64,000 nucleotides of DNA from Ophiura sarsii (taxonomy: Eukaryota > Echinodermata > Ophiuroidea > Amphilepidida > Ophiuridae): assembly GCA_035610835.1 (NCBI GenBank), contig CM069454.1:4707618-4771617 (forward strand), in the 5' to 3' direction. The translations under genes were made by a program, and so were the position numbers. This document shows positions 33,486 to 44,553 of this stretch, piece by piece. Under the pieces are notes generated by a model. That model saw only the letters and a list, made by a program, of their open reading frames with translations, was not told where the DNA came from and did no database searches. Positions within the stretch are counted from its first letter, which is position 1, and every line of letters starts with the position of its first letter.

Positions 33486-33860
33486 ACGAAATTTGAGGCC
33501 TGGTACCCACAAAAGGTGGATCTGTTACATTTGCACTACATATTATTACTTTGCATGCATATATTTTGGCTATTCTTTATCACACCTTTCATGTAGAATA
33601 GAAAACTTCAAGTTGAAAATCGGAACATCTACCTCTAAAAGTCTAAGTGGTGTTGAAAATTTTAAATGTTTAAAAATTTACTTCAGAATTCAAGATGTAC
33701 ATTAAAAATGGCCATTATTGTTGTTTCTACTAACAAAAACACAGCAAAACTTGATTACCGTATAACAATATCATCGCTATTTATTGAAAAACGCCCTCTA
33801 TGCAAATAATATGGTTCGCGTTATGTATCACGCGTACTGCAGGGGGATACTGTCGGACGT

Positions 33861-33890
33861 AAAATGCTCGTCCCGCGGGACGAGCATTTT
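33861..33890. repeat. Perfect 30-bp palindrome
   Basis: AAAATGCTCGTCCCG followed by its exact complement CGGGACGAGCATTTT with no loop. Confidence 0.9.
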
Positions 33891-34239
33891 TGAATCGACG
33901 TTTTCTTGTACCAAGAGAGCTGATTTTTCTTAATCCTTCATAGTCCGAACGACACGCTTTATACAGGGTGGGACTTCAGAGATCAAAAAATCAACAAAAG
34001 GGTGGGGGTCAGAATATTTCTGATATAAAGGGTGTAGTTGTATAAAGCGTGGAGATAAAATAAAAAGGGTGGCGGTTTCTCAGCGATCATCAAAATAATC
34101 AAAATACCGACCTTGTCGATTCGCTAGCGCTAGTTATATCATAAATATGTATCCGAAGATATACTTCGATTCAAAATTTAAAAATCGCCATCTTTAAATT
34201 GGTGAATTTATTGTTGAAATCGTGACATTTTTTCAAAAT

Positions 34240-34530
34240 GGAAACTTGCCGGGAGCTACGAAAGTGTCGTACGCAGCGTATTATCACAATTTAGGGAGCA
34301 TAAGAGTACCAAAAATGCACTGATTTGAATAAATAAATCCATTTCAAATGAATCTCCTCTATAGATTTGCATTAAATAATCGTGATTTAGCCGACAAGGT
34401 GGTTTTTAAGTAAGCTTATTATTTTTATTTTTTTTCAATTATTTTTTTTGATGAATAATTTCGGGAATCCCGGGACCCGCCCGAAAAACAAAACGGGCCC
34501 CGGGATGTTAGTTTCTGTCACTTTGTCCTT
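34240..34530 (+). repeat. Dispersed repeat, uninterrupted copy
   Basis: AATCCATTTCAAATGAATCT, CGTGATTTAGCCGACAAG and TTTCGGGAATCCCGGGACCC recur at 41380-42425, where the same unit is split by the element 41536-42369. Confidence 0.7.
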
Positions 34531-35105
34531 TCTTCCAATGAGTGCCTTTTCAAATTTGAATGCACAAAATGATCAAAATGTCCCCTTTTCGGTATAAAGG
34601 ATGGGGGTTGAACATTCCCAAATAAAAAGGGTGGCTCTGTAAAAAGGGTGGGGCAAAAATAAAAAGGGTGGGGGTCTGACCCCTGTCCGGACAGTGTCCT
34701 TATAGGTGTAAGTTCATACATATAATACAATTATAAAAATAAACTAATCTCAGTTTTTTATCATAATTGAGGGCGCTGCCTCCAACACATCTCTTAGTGT
34801 CCTTTTAATGAATGAATTAAACAATTAACTGTAACTATTATGGCCACGCGTTTTGAGGTGGACCCATTTCCGTAAAAACATTGTATGATTTTCCAGAAAT
34901 CGCGCCATTCTTTTCTTCAATTTGGTATATTTTTGTTGTTTGACATCCAACCCCCATGAAAGTATACATTTTTGGAAAGGAAATTGTCTCAGGAATCCAA
35001 AAATACAATCAGAATAGGTGTATGGTGAAGTCATAAAAGGCTTGAAGATCAAAATGTGTGGAATTTTTTTAATTTTAAAAAGGACATTTTGAAATTTTGA
35101 TTAAA

Positions 35106-36224
35106 ACCCTAACCCACAAAAGCTGCAATACCCCCAAGATCCTGAGTACTACGAATTACTATTAGTAATTTGTAGTATTTAGGTCTCCAGCTACTAAATA
35201 AATTAACAAGTCTAGTTGCTTAAAGCACTAAATACTATATATTACTACTAAACAGAAATGAGCCGAAGAACTAAGTACTACGAATTACTATGACAGTTAG
35301 TATTTTGTAGTACCTAGTTCTTTACCCCATTTGGTGCAGATAGTATTTTGTAACATTTAGTTCTTTACCCACATTTGGAAAGGACAATTATATAGAGTGT
35401 AAACACAGGCAATTTGTTTGGAAACACTGGCAATTTGTTTGGAAACACTGGCAATTTGTTTGGAAACACAGGTAATTGGTTTAAATATGAATCACTCTGC
35501 ACTCTAGTAGTATTTCTTCCTATGATATGGAAGGTAGGTGTTTGATTTAATTTTATTATTTGTAACTGTTTTTGTGTACTTAATTTTTAGGGTAGATGTT
35601 TTTTTAATTTTATTTAATTTTTTCATTATAAGGTGGTGGTCCAATCCTTTTTTCAAGGAAAGCGACTCATCACGATGAAGCCAAAGAGAAATATGATCAA
35701 AACAATGGAAAGGTAAAAGCACGGAACCTCATCCAGAGCCAAAACAAAAGGCAAAACTCGCGGGCATGAAAGCAAGGATGCTGATTGGCCCGATGTACGG
35801 TAACCAAGGCACATAGACGCCCACTGCAAAAGGGATAGCCCAGGGGGTATCTGTTCCTGTAAATAAATTGGTTTATGCAAGTAGGCCTTCCATAAACCTT
35901 ATTATTTTTTAAATTTTCAAGTTATTTGTAATGCCATTTATTTTGTTGTGTACCTTTTTTATTTTATATGTTTATTTTTAATTTTTAGGGGGAGCCCCTA
36001 TAGAAAATAAAACCAACCTCATAAGTGTCAGTACCCAGGTGCTACATGTATTACAACTCTAACTTACCTAAAGAACTAAATGTTACAAAATACTATACTG
36101 CAGTTTTGCACTAAAGAACTAAAGTACTACAAAATACTATCAGCACTGTTACAATGCTGCCAAAGAACTACGTACTACAAAATACTACCCAAAGTATTAA
36201 GTAGTATCTGGGGGTTAGGGTTAA
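35106..36224. mobile_element. 1.1-kb element with telomere-like ends and TACTACAAA tandem motifs
   Basis: It starts ACCCTAACCCACAAAAGC and ends CTGGGGGTTAGGGTTAA. The flanks inside each end are rich in AACTAAGTACTACAAAATAC-type repeats in opposite orientation. Four copies of a roughly 21-bp unit (GGAAACACTGGCAATTTGTT) lie at 35403-35480. No coding or pol III signature is seen. Confidence 0.5.
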
Positions 36225-36478
36225 GAGAGACTCTATGCCAGAAAAGTGTGCATATTTCAACTCTTCACAGTTAGAGCTTTCCAGTGATATATCATTTGTC
36301 AGGGGTAATGTTTAGTATAGTAATTTTGAAGTCCTTTGGTACAGTCATCGGAGAATAAGCCTATTCAGTGCATCGGAACCGCTACGTCAATGTTAATCAA
36401 TTTAGGCCTTGACTAAATGTCAAAATTTAGACTAAATACTGAGATTTGACTTACATTTACTGTGTCATCTTGTTCTAT

Positions 36479-36750
36479 CCCTAACCCCGGTTTAGGATTT
36501 TTGACCGGGATCACAATTTTCGAGGAAAAAACACCAACTAAATCTCCGGGAACGATCCGGGGACCCTCCGTTCTCTAGCCCCACCTTCCCACCACTAAGC
36601 CACGGCCCTCAGCTACACATTCGTGCAGTATACTGCACTCATTATAGGCCTATAGGCTCGGTTGACTACGTCATCGAAAACCGACGGCGCATGCGTTCGG
36701 AGAGGGACTTTGGATTAGCATTTTTTAGCACTCAGGGGGGTTAGGGTTAA
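36479..36750 (-). mobile_element. SINE-like element with telomere-like ends, copy 2
   Basis: It is the same sequence as 19830-20099 on the opposite strand: plus strand CCCTAACCCCGGTTTAGG at the left, GGGGGGTTAGGGTTAA at the right, with GACTACGTCATCGAAAACCG inside. It lacks part of the block around the B box (ATCTCCGGGAACGATCCGGG), a small deletion relative to copy 3. Confidence 0.7.
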
Positions 36751-36784
36751 TAGAACACAAAAAAAACTTCTTTTTTTTTTACCA

Positions 36785-37065
36785 TAACCCTAACCCCGGT
36801 TTAGGATTTTTGACCGGGATCACAATTTTCGAGGAAAAAACACCAACTAAATCTCTGGGAACCTGCCGGGATTCGATCCGGAGACCCTCCGTTCTCAAGC
36901 CCCACCTTCCCACCACTAAGCCACGGCCCTCAGCTACACATTCGTGCAGTATACTGCACTCATTATATAGGCTCGGTTGACTACGTCATCGAAAACCGAC
37001 GGCGCATGCGTTCGGAGAGGGACTTTGGATTAGCATTTTTTAGCACTCAGGGGGGTTAGGGTTAA
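36785..37065 (-). mobile_element. SINE-like element with telomere-like ends, copy 3
   Basis: This is a nearly identical direct neighbour of copy 2, 35 bp away. It contains the full GGGATTCGATCCGGAGACCC region (B box in reverse), starts ACCCTAACCCCGG and ends GGGGGTTAGGGTTAA. Confidence 0.7.
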
Positions 37066-37270
37066 TAACTCGGCTATGATGATGGTGAATTGAATCCACT
37101 CACTGGCGTGAAAAAGAGAGAAAAAATGTATTTTAAAACGAAACCCTAAAATAATTTACGAACAAATTGCGATTTGACCTTTTTTTCCTAGCATGCAGTA
37201 CGATATATGACATGTTTCACAGTTAAGTGCACTTTTAGTTCCCAATAGCCTTTAAGTATTTTTTTTTTTA

Positions 37271-38049
37271 GGCCTAAAAAAAAAGAAGGTTTGTTTGCCC
37301 AAACACGACCGACCCATAAAATCTCAAAACCCCATGCCTTTTTTTTCTTTTTTTTTTCTTTTTTGAGATTTAATTTTTTTTTAAATAATGTTTTATGTTG
37401 AAAAATATATGTATTAAATGATATTTTCATCTTAATTTGCCAAACTAATCAACTACACTGCCCTGTTATTTACTTATTCCCACATATCCACCCTTTAAAA
37501 CACTAAGGAGATGCAAATCCAAGATCCTACCACTATCTGAAGGTTTGTACTACAGGCTGCCAGCTGCCCTATTAAAAACAAAATACATGTGTTAGCCCTA
37601 ACCAGCCAGGCTATGTTCGTACGGTGTGGAAACTGGGGGACGGAGACAAAGTATGATTTTAAACCAAATAATCGCTGTGAAACCCCTTGGAATTGACCCC
37701 CAGAACCTTTGATCAACGCGCCGCGTCCCTAATCACTCGGCTAACCTGGTAACGCTCACCTGGGCAGTGATTTTGTACACACATATCAGCTTGGTTGATG
37801 ACGTCATCGAATCATATGCTATAGAATGCGTGTGGACACTGTTTTTTGCTTTAGTGAATCGGAGTGTAGGAAGGTTAGGGTTTTAAAGAACATTCAAGTG
37901 TATTAACATCAACTTGTATAGTCTTTTTCTTCTCTAAAAGTGTCCATAGCCACAAAAAAGAAGAAAAAAAAGGGAAAAAAGGTAATCGACCTACCGACCC
38001 ACTTTTTTCAACTCTTGTTTGGGCAAACAAACCTTTTTTTTTTTTAGGC
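37271..38049. mobile_element. Inverted-repeat element with GGCCTAAAAAAA ends
   Basis: GCCTAAAAAAAAAGAAGGTT, TGTTTGCCCAAACA and CGACCGACCCA at the left pair with ACCGACCCAC, TTGTTTGGGCAAACAAACC and TTTTTTTTTTAGGC at the right. A divergent SINE (37595-37884) is inside. A smaller relative lies at 52325-52637. Confidence 0.7.
37595..37884 (-). mobile_element. Divergent SINE-like element with telomere-like ends
   Basis: It starts GCCCTAACCAGCC and ends GGAAGGTTAGGGTTTT on the plus strand. On the minus strand GGTTAGCCGAGTGATTAGGG (A box) and GGGGTCAATTCC (B box) give a tRNA-like region about 37755-37690. GATGACGTCATCGAA corresponds to GACTACGTCATCGAA of the other copies. It lies inside the inverted-repeat element 37271-38049. 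Confidence 0.55.
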
Positions 38050-38810
38050 TTTTAATCAGAGATATTAAATAATCATTGATTAAGTTGATATTAAACTGTA
38101 TGTTATTGCCTCACAGAAAATGGTGTTTCTAATTTGGAAAATGGTTTTGAAAAGTGTTTCTAGGCCAAATATATGCTGCTAATGTTACTCTTTTTATGAC
38201 AGAAAAAGTAACATTAACAGCATTTTTACTGTAACATAGCAACATACTGGTTTACAATTTATATCAATATATCGGCTGTTATTTTTTTAAATAACTAACT
38301 ATTACTATTCCCAGGTATTTTAACATCACATCTCAAAACTAGGCCACAAAATATGTTTGAAAGACATACAAACCTGTAGTAACTGGTACGAACAAATTTG
38401 CTAATGTTACTGGTCTGTCCAGGACATACACACGTTTTCTGTAACATTAGCAAATGTTAAAGGAACCATTAAAAATATTGTAGGTGTGAAATATGTTAAC
38501 AAAACTGGGCTTTAATTTATCCATGTATATAGATCATCTATGTGGTGTACAAAATAATGAAAGAAAGCAAATTGCTTACATAATACAGCAAGCAAATGAT
38601 TTGCTATGGTTACTGTCTGTCTTAGACAATGGGAACTATTTCTGTCCAATAACCATAACATTAGTAGTACATTTTTGGTCTAGAAACACTTTTACTAATA
38701 ATTTTCAACATGCAAAACACCATTTTCTATGAAGTAATAACATGCATTTGAATATCAAATTACTAAATGTTTATTTTATATCTCTGATAAAAAAATATCC
38801 AAACTTAAAC
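38046..38810. mobile_element. Foldback with imperfect arms and nested CTAATGTTAC hairpins
   Basis: The left arm (AATCAGAGATATTAAATAA, CAGAAAATGGTGTTT, AAAGTGTTTCTAGGCCAAA) is the complement of the right arm (TTTGGTCTAGAAACACTTTT, AAACACCATTTTCTATGAAG, TATATCTCTGAT). Inner hairpins use GCTAATGTTAC/GTAACATTAGC at 38175-38225 and 38398-38460. Confidence 0.65.
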
Positions 38811-39157
38811 TAGTTATTGGACACTCAATGCACACTTTATTGTGAAACATGTCATGCAATTAATCGTGTGTGACGTCGATCTAACTTATTCGGTCCCATG
38901 TCACAAGGTGGTGTAATTTGTGTTACATGGTAAAAATTGCCAAAAAAGGTATTTTGTTAAATATGTTTTAGGTATTGCCACCCTCTACTAATTCATACCA
39001 GTTTTTTGTTAAAAATTCCTTTCGTTAAGGCAAAATCGGCTAATTAATAGTTAATTAGTCCATTGTTGGCAATGTAAATTGTAAACAAGAATTTTCAAAT
39101 GCGTTTTTCTCAAATTGGACATACTGTACTAAAAGAAGCATGCAATTGAAGTAATTG

Positions 39158-39614
39158 CAGTGGCGTACCGACCGGGGGGGGGGGGGGGGGGGCAGGGGGG
39201 GCAAGTTGCCCCCCCCCCCCCCCCCCCGGCTCCAAATACCGGGACGCTAAATTCCCAAGACCGGGTCGCTAAATTTGCATAAGGAAAAAAATAGGGCCTA
39301 AAACACTGAGGAATTGGTATTATTTGTTAACTGTTGTGTTTTTTTGAGTCCAAAATTTTGTGACCGTGCGAAATTTTGTTACTGCGAAATTTTGTGACTG
39401 TGCGAAATTTTGTGACTATGCGAAATGTGTTGACCGTGCAATTTTTTTTGACCCTACCCCCCCCCCCCCCCCCCCCCCTACGTGAAATTCACGAGTTGAC
39501 TGACTGGGAAAAAATTGGGGGCAATCTTTTACGAACATTTACCGGGAAATTTACGCCACTACCGGGACGACATACTTCTGCCCCCCCTGGCTCACATGCC
39601 GCGGTACGCGCCTG
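39158..39614. mobile_element. hAT-like MITE with perfect 8-bp target duplication
   Basis: Ends CAGTGGCGTACCG and, inverted, CGGTACGCGCCTG. The flanks AGTAATTG (39150-39157) and AGTAATTG (39615-39622) are identical. The interior carries G18 and C18-type tracts around a GCAAGTTGC hinge, tandem GAAATTTTGTGACTGTGC units, another C20 tract and the TCACGAGTTGACTGACTGGG block seen elsewhere. No transposase. Confidence 0.85.
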
Positions 39615-39639
39615 AGTAATTGGTTGTATCAAATTGATA

Positions 39640-41520
39640 CACAGAATATATTGAAAACATACTAATAATACACAAATTGAGCAGTGAAATTTGGTAAAAA
39701 ATATTGTAATTTGCATATTAATTACAATTATAATTATAACCTTAATTTATGGCATAAATTATGCGGTATACCCAGAATGAAATTATTGTTTATCACTATG
39801 TAAAATTACCAAAGTTTCAAGTTTGAGTCCACTGCATATGATAAATAGATACATAAGAAGTAACATTGTGGTGAAGGACACTTTTGTAATTAGTTAATTA
39901 AGTTAATTAAGTGATCTTACTTAAGTGGCTTCAAGAATTTATACATCCTCTTTTGATATTTATTAATTTATCCAAAGGTAAATGACTTTTAAAATGCTCT
40001 AGCATTTCTTTAAAGCATTACTAAATAGGTCCTACATGACTGAATGTATCTCCAAAACATTTAAAACCATGATAACATATTATTAATTAATTATACAGCC
40101 AATTAATTAATAATCACCATCGCTATAAATCAGAGAAACAGAACTTCAGTATGCCTAATGGGTTGATAAATGGCAATCATTATTCTTTTTTACAGGAATT
40201 TGTATTTATTACAAATTTATCTTTAAAATGAGATATTGATGAGGTTGATAGGACAAGGGGTTACGAAAATACAACAATGTATTCAAATCAACACTACGCA
40301 AATCTTGTATTTCCCTATGCTAATACATTACCCGCCTGAGCCGCCACCCCTGCTTCTTCAGATTTAAACTGCTGTAACTCGGTTATTTAAATTCCTATTT
40401 TAATGAGATTTCACACTGTTATAGACCTATCTCTCAGCTTTAAAATGATGCATCAACCATTTCAATAAGCTAAGGGGTTGTGGTGCTATAAGATTTTAAT
40501 GACGAAACCATTCCGAAAAATGTAACACCGCCACCCTTTTAGCATGCCCACCTTATAACATGCGACCATTCACAATCAGCCATGAAATAATATATCATGT
40601 AAAAGTCTGTCAAAAAAACTTTTGTATCATTACAGTGTATCAATTTGAAAAATGTTGTCAAACTCAAATTATGGAGAAAAAAAAATGTAATATTATAATT
40701 CAAGGAAAATCGGCTGGCGTGAATTCATTGATACCATGAGCTCACGTAGTCCTTTTAAGTACTTGTTCAGGCAAATGTGTAAGGGGAACCATACCAAAAA
40801 GACAAGGCTATCATGTGACTATTTCACGGACATATTGGACAGGTTTAACTTTAAAAAAATGAGTGCTCACCTGTTTCTTGACCAAATATGCATCTATTAT
40901 GCGGATGAAATTCAATCCGGTAGCCTTACACAGAAAAACAAAATTACCAAATTTACCATACCTGTGATTATTGTTTTTTAAGATGGCCGGGGATGGCCGA
41001 CGAAGATGATTTTGTATTACCACTGATGAAGGTGGTTGTTTACTTGCTAGTCGTAAATAAAAAGACCCAATGCGACTTTCCTGAACACTTTAGCTAGCTC
41101 TTTATAGTTTCATAGCAATGTCATGAATTCGAAAGAGAACATTTATGGACAAGTTTGAGTCTCCAAAAAGGTAAACGAGACATAAAAACTGAGGATTTTC
41201 AGGTCTAAAATGATTCCCTTCAACATTCTGCCTTTACCCGATACCCAAGTTATAGATTTAGTTTCTATCGCCAAACTAGAGCTCACATACGTTACGAAAA
41301 TAAAAATATGCGGCGAAGAATCACATTTTAGTGAGCATAATAAAGAGTACAAATAATGCACAGATTAAATACAAAGTAAATCCATTTCAAATGAATCTCC
41401 ACATTAAATGTGCATAATCGTGATTTAGCCGACAAGTTTTTTAAAATTTAAATAAGCTTATTTAAGTTATTATTATTTTTTATTATTTTTATTTTGATGA
41501 ATGAAATGATGGATAATTTC
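39640..41520. other. AT-rich non-coding stretch
   Basis: No gene or clear element boundary. TTAATTAA-type runs occur at 39890-39910 and 40080-40110. A plus frame of 81 codons at 40736 lacks splice sites and I do not call it. Confidence 0.35.
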
Positions 41521-41535
41521 AGAATTAAATGTTTA

Positions 41536-42369
41536 GGGACCGTTCATTATTTATGGTGGAGGGGGGGTTGGGACAAATTTGAGACTCGTATGTTAAAATT
41601 ACCTAACCCCCCCCTACAGCTGAAACTGAAAATTACATGACCCCCCTGCTAACCAGTAGCTTTTTACACAACCCCCCCCCCCTCCCCCGAAAAAAAATCA
41701 ACTTGTCACATACTTAAGGGGCTGTCTTTACCTTTTGTTCATGGATACGTTGGCAAATTTTGTTTGTGCCCTATCTGAACGGCCAATAATTTTATGATAC
41801 TCCTTCTTTTTATTGTGTGAAATTAGTAATGGCGAGCGTAGCGAGTTGGAATTTTTTTCTCATATTTATACATTTTGGGTGGTTTTGTGAGTCTTTATAA
41901 ACCGAACAAGTTAGAACATTCTGAGCAGAAACGTATATCCAGTGAAACGTTCTATATACTTTTGTGAGCATTGGTGCAAAGCAGAGATGAGGTGAAAAGC
42001 ATGCAATAAATCACATTTTTAAATCATGAAATTGGATTTTGTAACATTATACACCCTGTGGCTCTAATGTCTCGACCGTTGATGATTATATGGATGTTTT
42101 TCCACCATATCGTCGATTTGCTGTCCAGAAGTCGTCTCATAGTAAAAGTTTTTGAAGTCGATAGGTTTTAAGAAAATATGCGCGAAGCGCAGAAAAAAAT
42201 GGCATTTACACTCCAAATAGTTTTATAGTTTAAACAAATTTACACAACCCCCCTGTTCAAGAATAAAAAGTTACATAACCCCCCCTATTTCAACATATGA
42301 AAGTTACATGACCCCCCCCTATAGTTTACCCCCCCCCCCCCCCCTCCACCATAAATAATGAACGGTCCC
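41536..42369. mobile_element. Harbinger-like MITE, TTA target duplication
   Basis: Inverted ends GGGACCGTTCATTATTTATG (continuing GTGGAGGGGGGG) and CATAAATAATGAACGGTCCC are flanked by TTA (41533-41535 and 42370-42372). It splits the dispersed unit seen intact at 34240-34530, which proves insertion. Tracts of ACCCCCCC lie just inside both ends. The 3-bp TTA duplication and GGG ends suggest PIF/Harbinger. Confidence 0.8.
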
Positions 42370-42524
42370 TTAGAAACATTTCGGGAATCCTGGGTCTCAC
42401 TCAAAAAAACAAAATGGGCCCAGGGATTACAAATTAGCCTATAAAAATGATGGATACCATAAAATGTGTCCAGAATTGATTTTTTGGATGATTTCATATT
42501 TTGTTTGAACTACTGTTTGAAAAT

Positions 42525-42790
42525 GTGGTTGCAGCAAGGTAGTACCGGGTTGCGCAAGGTTGTCGCAAGGTAGCGCAAGGTTGTCGCAATGTTGCACAAG
42601 TTTGTTGCAAGGTTGCGCAAAGTTGTGGATGATTGCTGCAAGGTTGCGCAACCTTCTCAGAAGAACCAAACTGGTTGCACAAGGTTGTATTTTTCCAAAT
42701 TTAACATTGCGCAACCCTGTATTTTTCCAAATTTAACCTTGCGCAAGGTTGTATTTTTCCAAATTTAACCTTGCGCAAGGGTGCAGAATT
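42525..42790. repeat. GTTGCGCAAGG block, copy 1
   Basis: Tandem GGTTGCGCAAGGTTGTCGCA units are followed by three roughly 33-bp units TTTTTCCAAATTTAACCTTG. TTGCGCAA is palindromic. A second block is at 45906-46075 within the satellite, sharing CTTCTCAGAAGAACCAAACT. Confidence 0.85.
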
Positions 42791-43566
42791 GATTGCGATT
42801 TTTATAAGGGACGGGTCAAACTGCAACACATTTGACGCAGAAATTTTTTTCCAGCAATTTAGCCTAAAAAATGAACGGACACCATAAAATGTATACCGAT
42901 TTGATTTTTTGATATGATTTCACATTTTGAGCTATGTATAAAGTCTGTGTAGCTAACTGGTCAAACCGCAACATATTTGATGGAGAAAAAAAATCCGGCA
43001 ATTTAGCCTTAAAAATGACAGACACCATAAAATGTGTCCCGATTTGATTTTTTGGATATGATTTCACATTTTGAGCTACATATAAAGTCGGTGTAGCTAA
43101 CGGGTCAAACCGCAACACATTTGACGGAGGAAAAAACATTCCGGCAATCTAGCCTAAAAAATGGGGGACACTATGAAATGTTTTTTCCAGCAATTTAGCC
43201 TAAAAAATGAACGGACACCATAAAATGTATACCGATTTGATTTTTTGATATGATTTCACATTTTGAACTATGTATAAAGTCTGTGTAGCTAACCGGTCAA
43301 ACCGCAACATATTTGACGGAGAAAAAAAATCCGGCAATTTAGCCTTAAAAATGACAGACACCATAAAATGTGTCCCGATTTGATTTTTTGGATATGATTT
43401 CACATTTTGAGCTACATATAAAGTCTGTGTAGCTAACGGGTCAAACCGCAACACATTTGACGGAGAAAAAAAACATTCCGGCAATCTAGCCTAAAAAATG
43501 GGGGACACCATGAAATGTGTCCCGACTTGATTTTTTGGATATGATTTCACATTTTGAGCTACATAT

Positions 43567-44553
43567 GGTCACGTTTTTTTACCTCGGCACCCATAAAAGG
43601 TGGTTTTGTTACATTCTAGTCATTTTTTTGTACTTAGGGTATTGTATTTGTGTAACCATCCATGCGATTGACTTGTGTTTGGACTTATTTTAACGGCAAT
43701 TTCATCCCCTTTAATAATCTGAAGAGAGAAAAAAACCATCACCTTTGATTAAATTAATACAGCTCGTTAAAGCATAGTTAGTTAGGGTGGTTGAGGAAGT
43801 GGAGGAGGAGGAAGTGGAGGAGGAGGAGGAGATAATTGTCTAATAATGGGTGAAAATGGACCGTTTTCCTGTAATAGAGCATTCTAATTCTTAGTATGTC
43901 AGTTTAGTTCTAAATGATGCAACAATGCTTTACATCATTTACTTAAAGTATCAATTAAGCTAATTAACTAATTTTCAAATCTGATTAACGAAGTAGGATG
44001 AACCATGTGAGAATAGTCACAAATCCGTTTTTGTCAAGGTTTCAAAATTTTCCTTGCGGGAAAATTGGAAAGAGTTATCAAGGCTCTGATTTTAATGTAA
44101 AAGCAATGAGTTCTAATTTGTATTTGCATAATTTAGTTATCTTTTCGATTATCTAAAATTTCGTATTTTGACCACCCTGTATATATATTTCCTAATAAGC
44201 TGAACAATTAATTTTGGATATATGGCTGGATGGGTAATTTACTCAATTACAGCAAAAACATCTCTAGCCTTTGAATAGGTCCTGCATTTTTATAAAATGG
44301 AGGGGAAAAAAAGAAAATTATCATTTTGTATACAATTTTAATTGTTACACCCTGTATAACGTTTAGGTCACCTTGTATATTTGATTTTGAGGTACCATAT
44401 TTTCAATCCTTAGATTATAAGCTTTCCAAATATATATGGTTTCATACACTTTAGATGTAAACATGTTGATATATTCTACTGAAACTGCGAAAGGATGTAT
44501 ATTTCATGAAATAGACTCATGTAACACAAATGTAGCCCAGGTTAAAAAACATG
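43567..44553. mobile_element. GGTCA-ended inverted-repeat transposon, copy B, inside the satellite
   Basis: It starts GGTCACGTTTTTTTACCTCG and ends CCCAGGTTAAAAAACATGACC. The sequence is the reverse of 16783-17838 nearly throughout, including GCATTCTAATTCTTAGTATG and AACATGTTGATATATTCTAC. Satellite sequence ACATAT before and ATAA after the insert shows clean insertion with at least a 2-bp duplication. Confidence 0.85.

Noticed and set aside
40736..40981. 81-codon plus-strand frame
   Set aside because: No acceptor or donor, AT-rich surroundings and no recognisable domain.
42864..43484. Paired minus-strand frames of 91-94 codons with near-identical peptides
   Set aside because: They are the satellite's 334-bp duplication read in one frame, not a gene pair.
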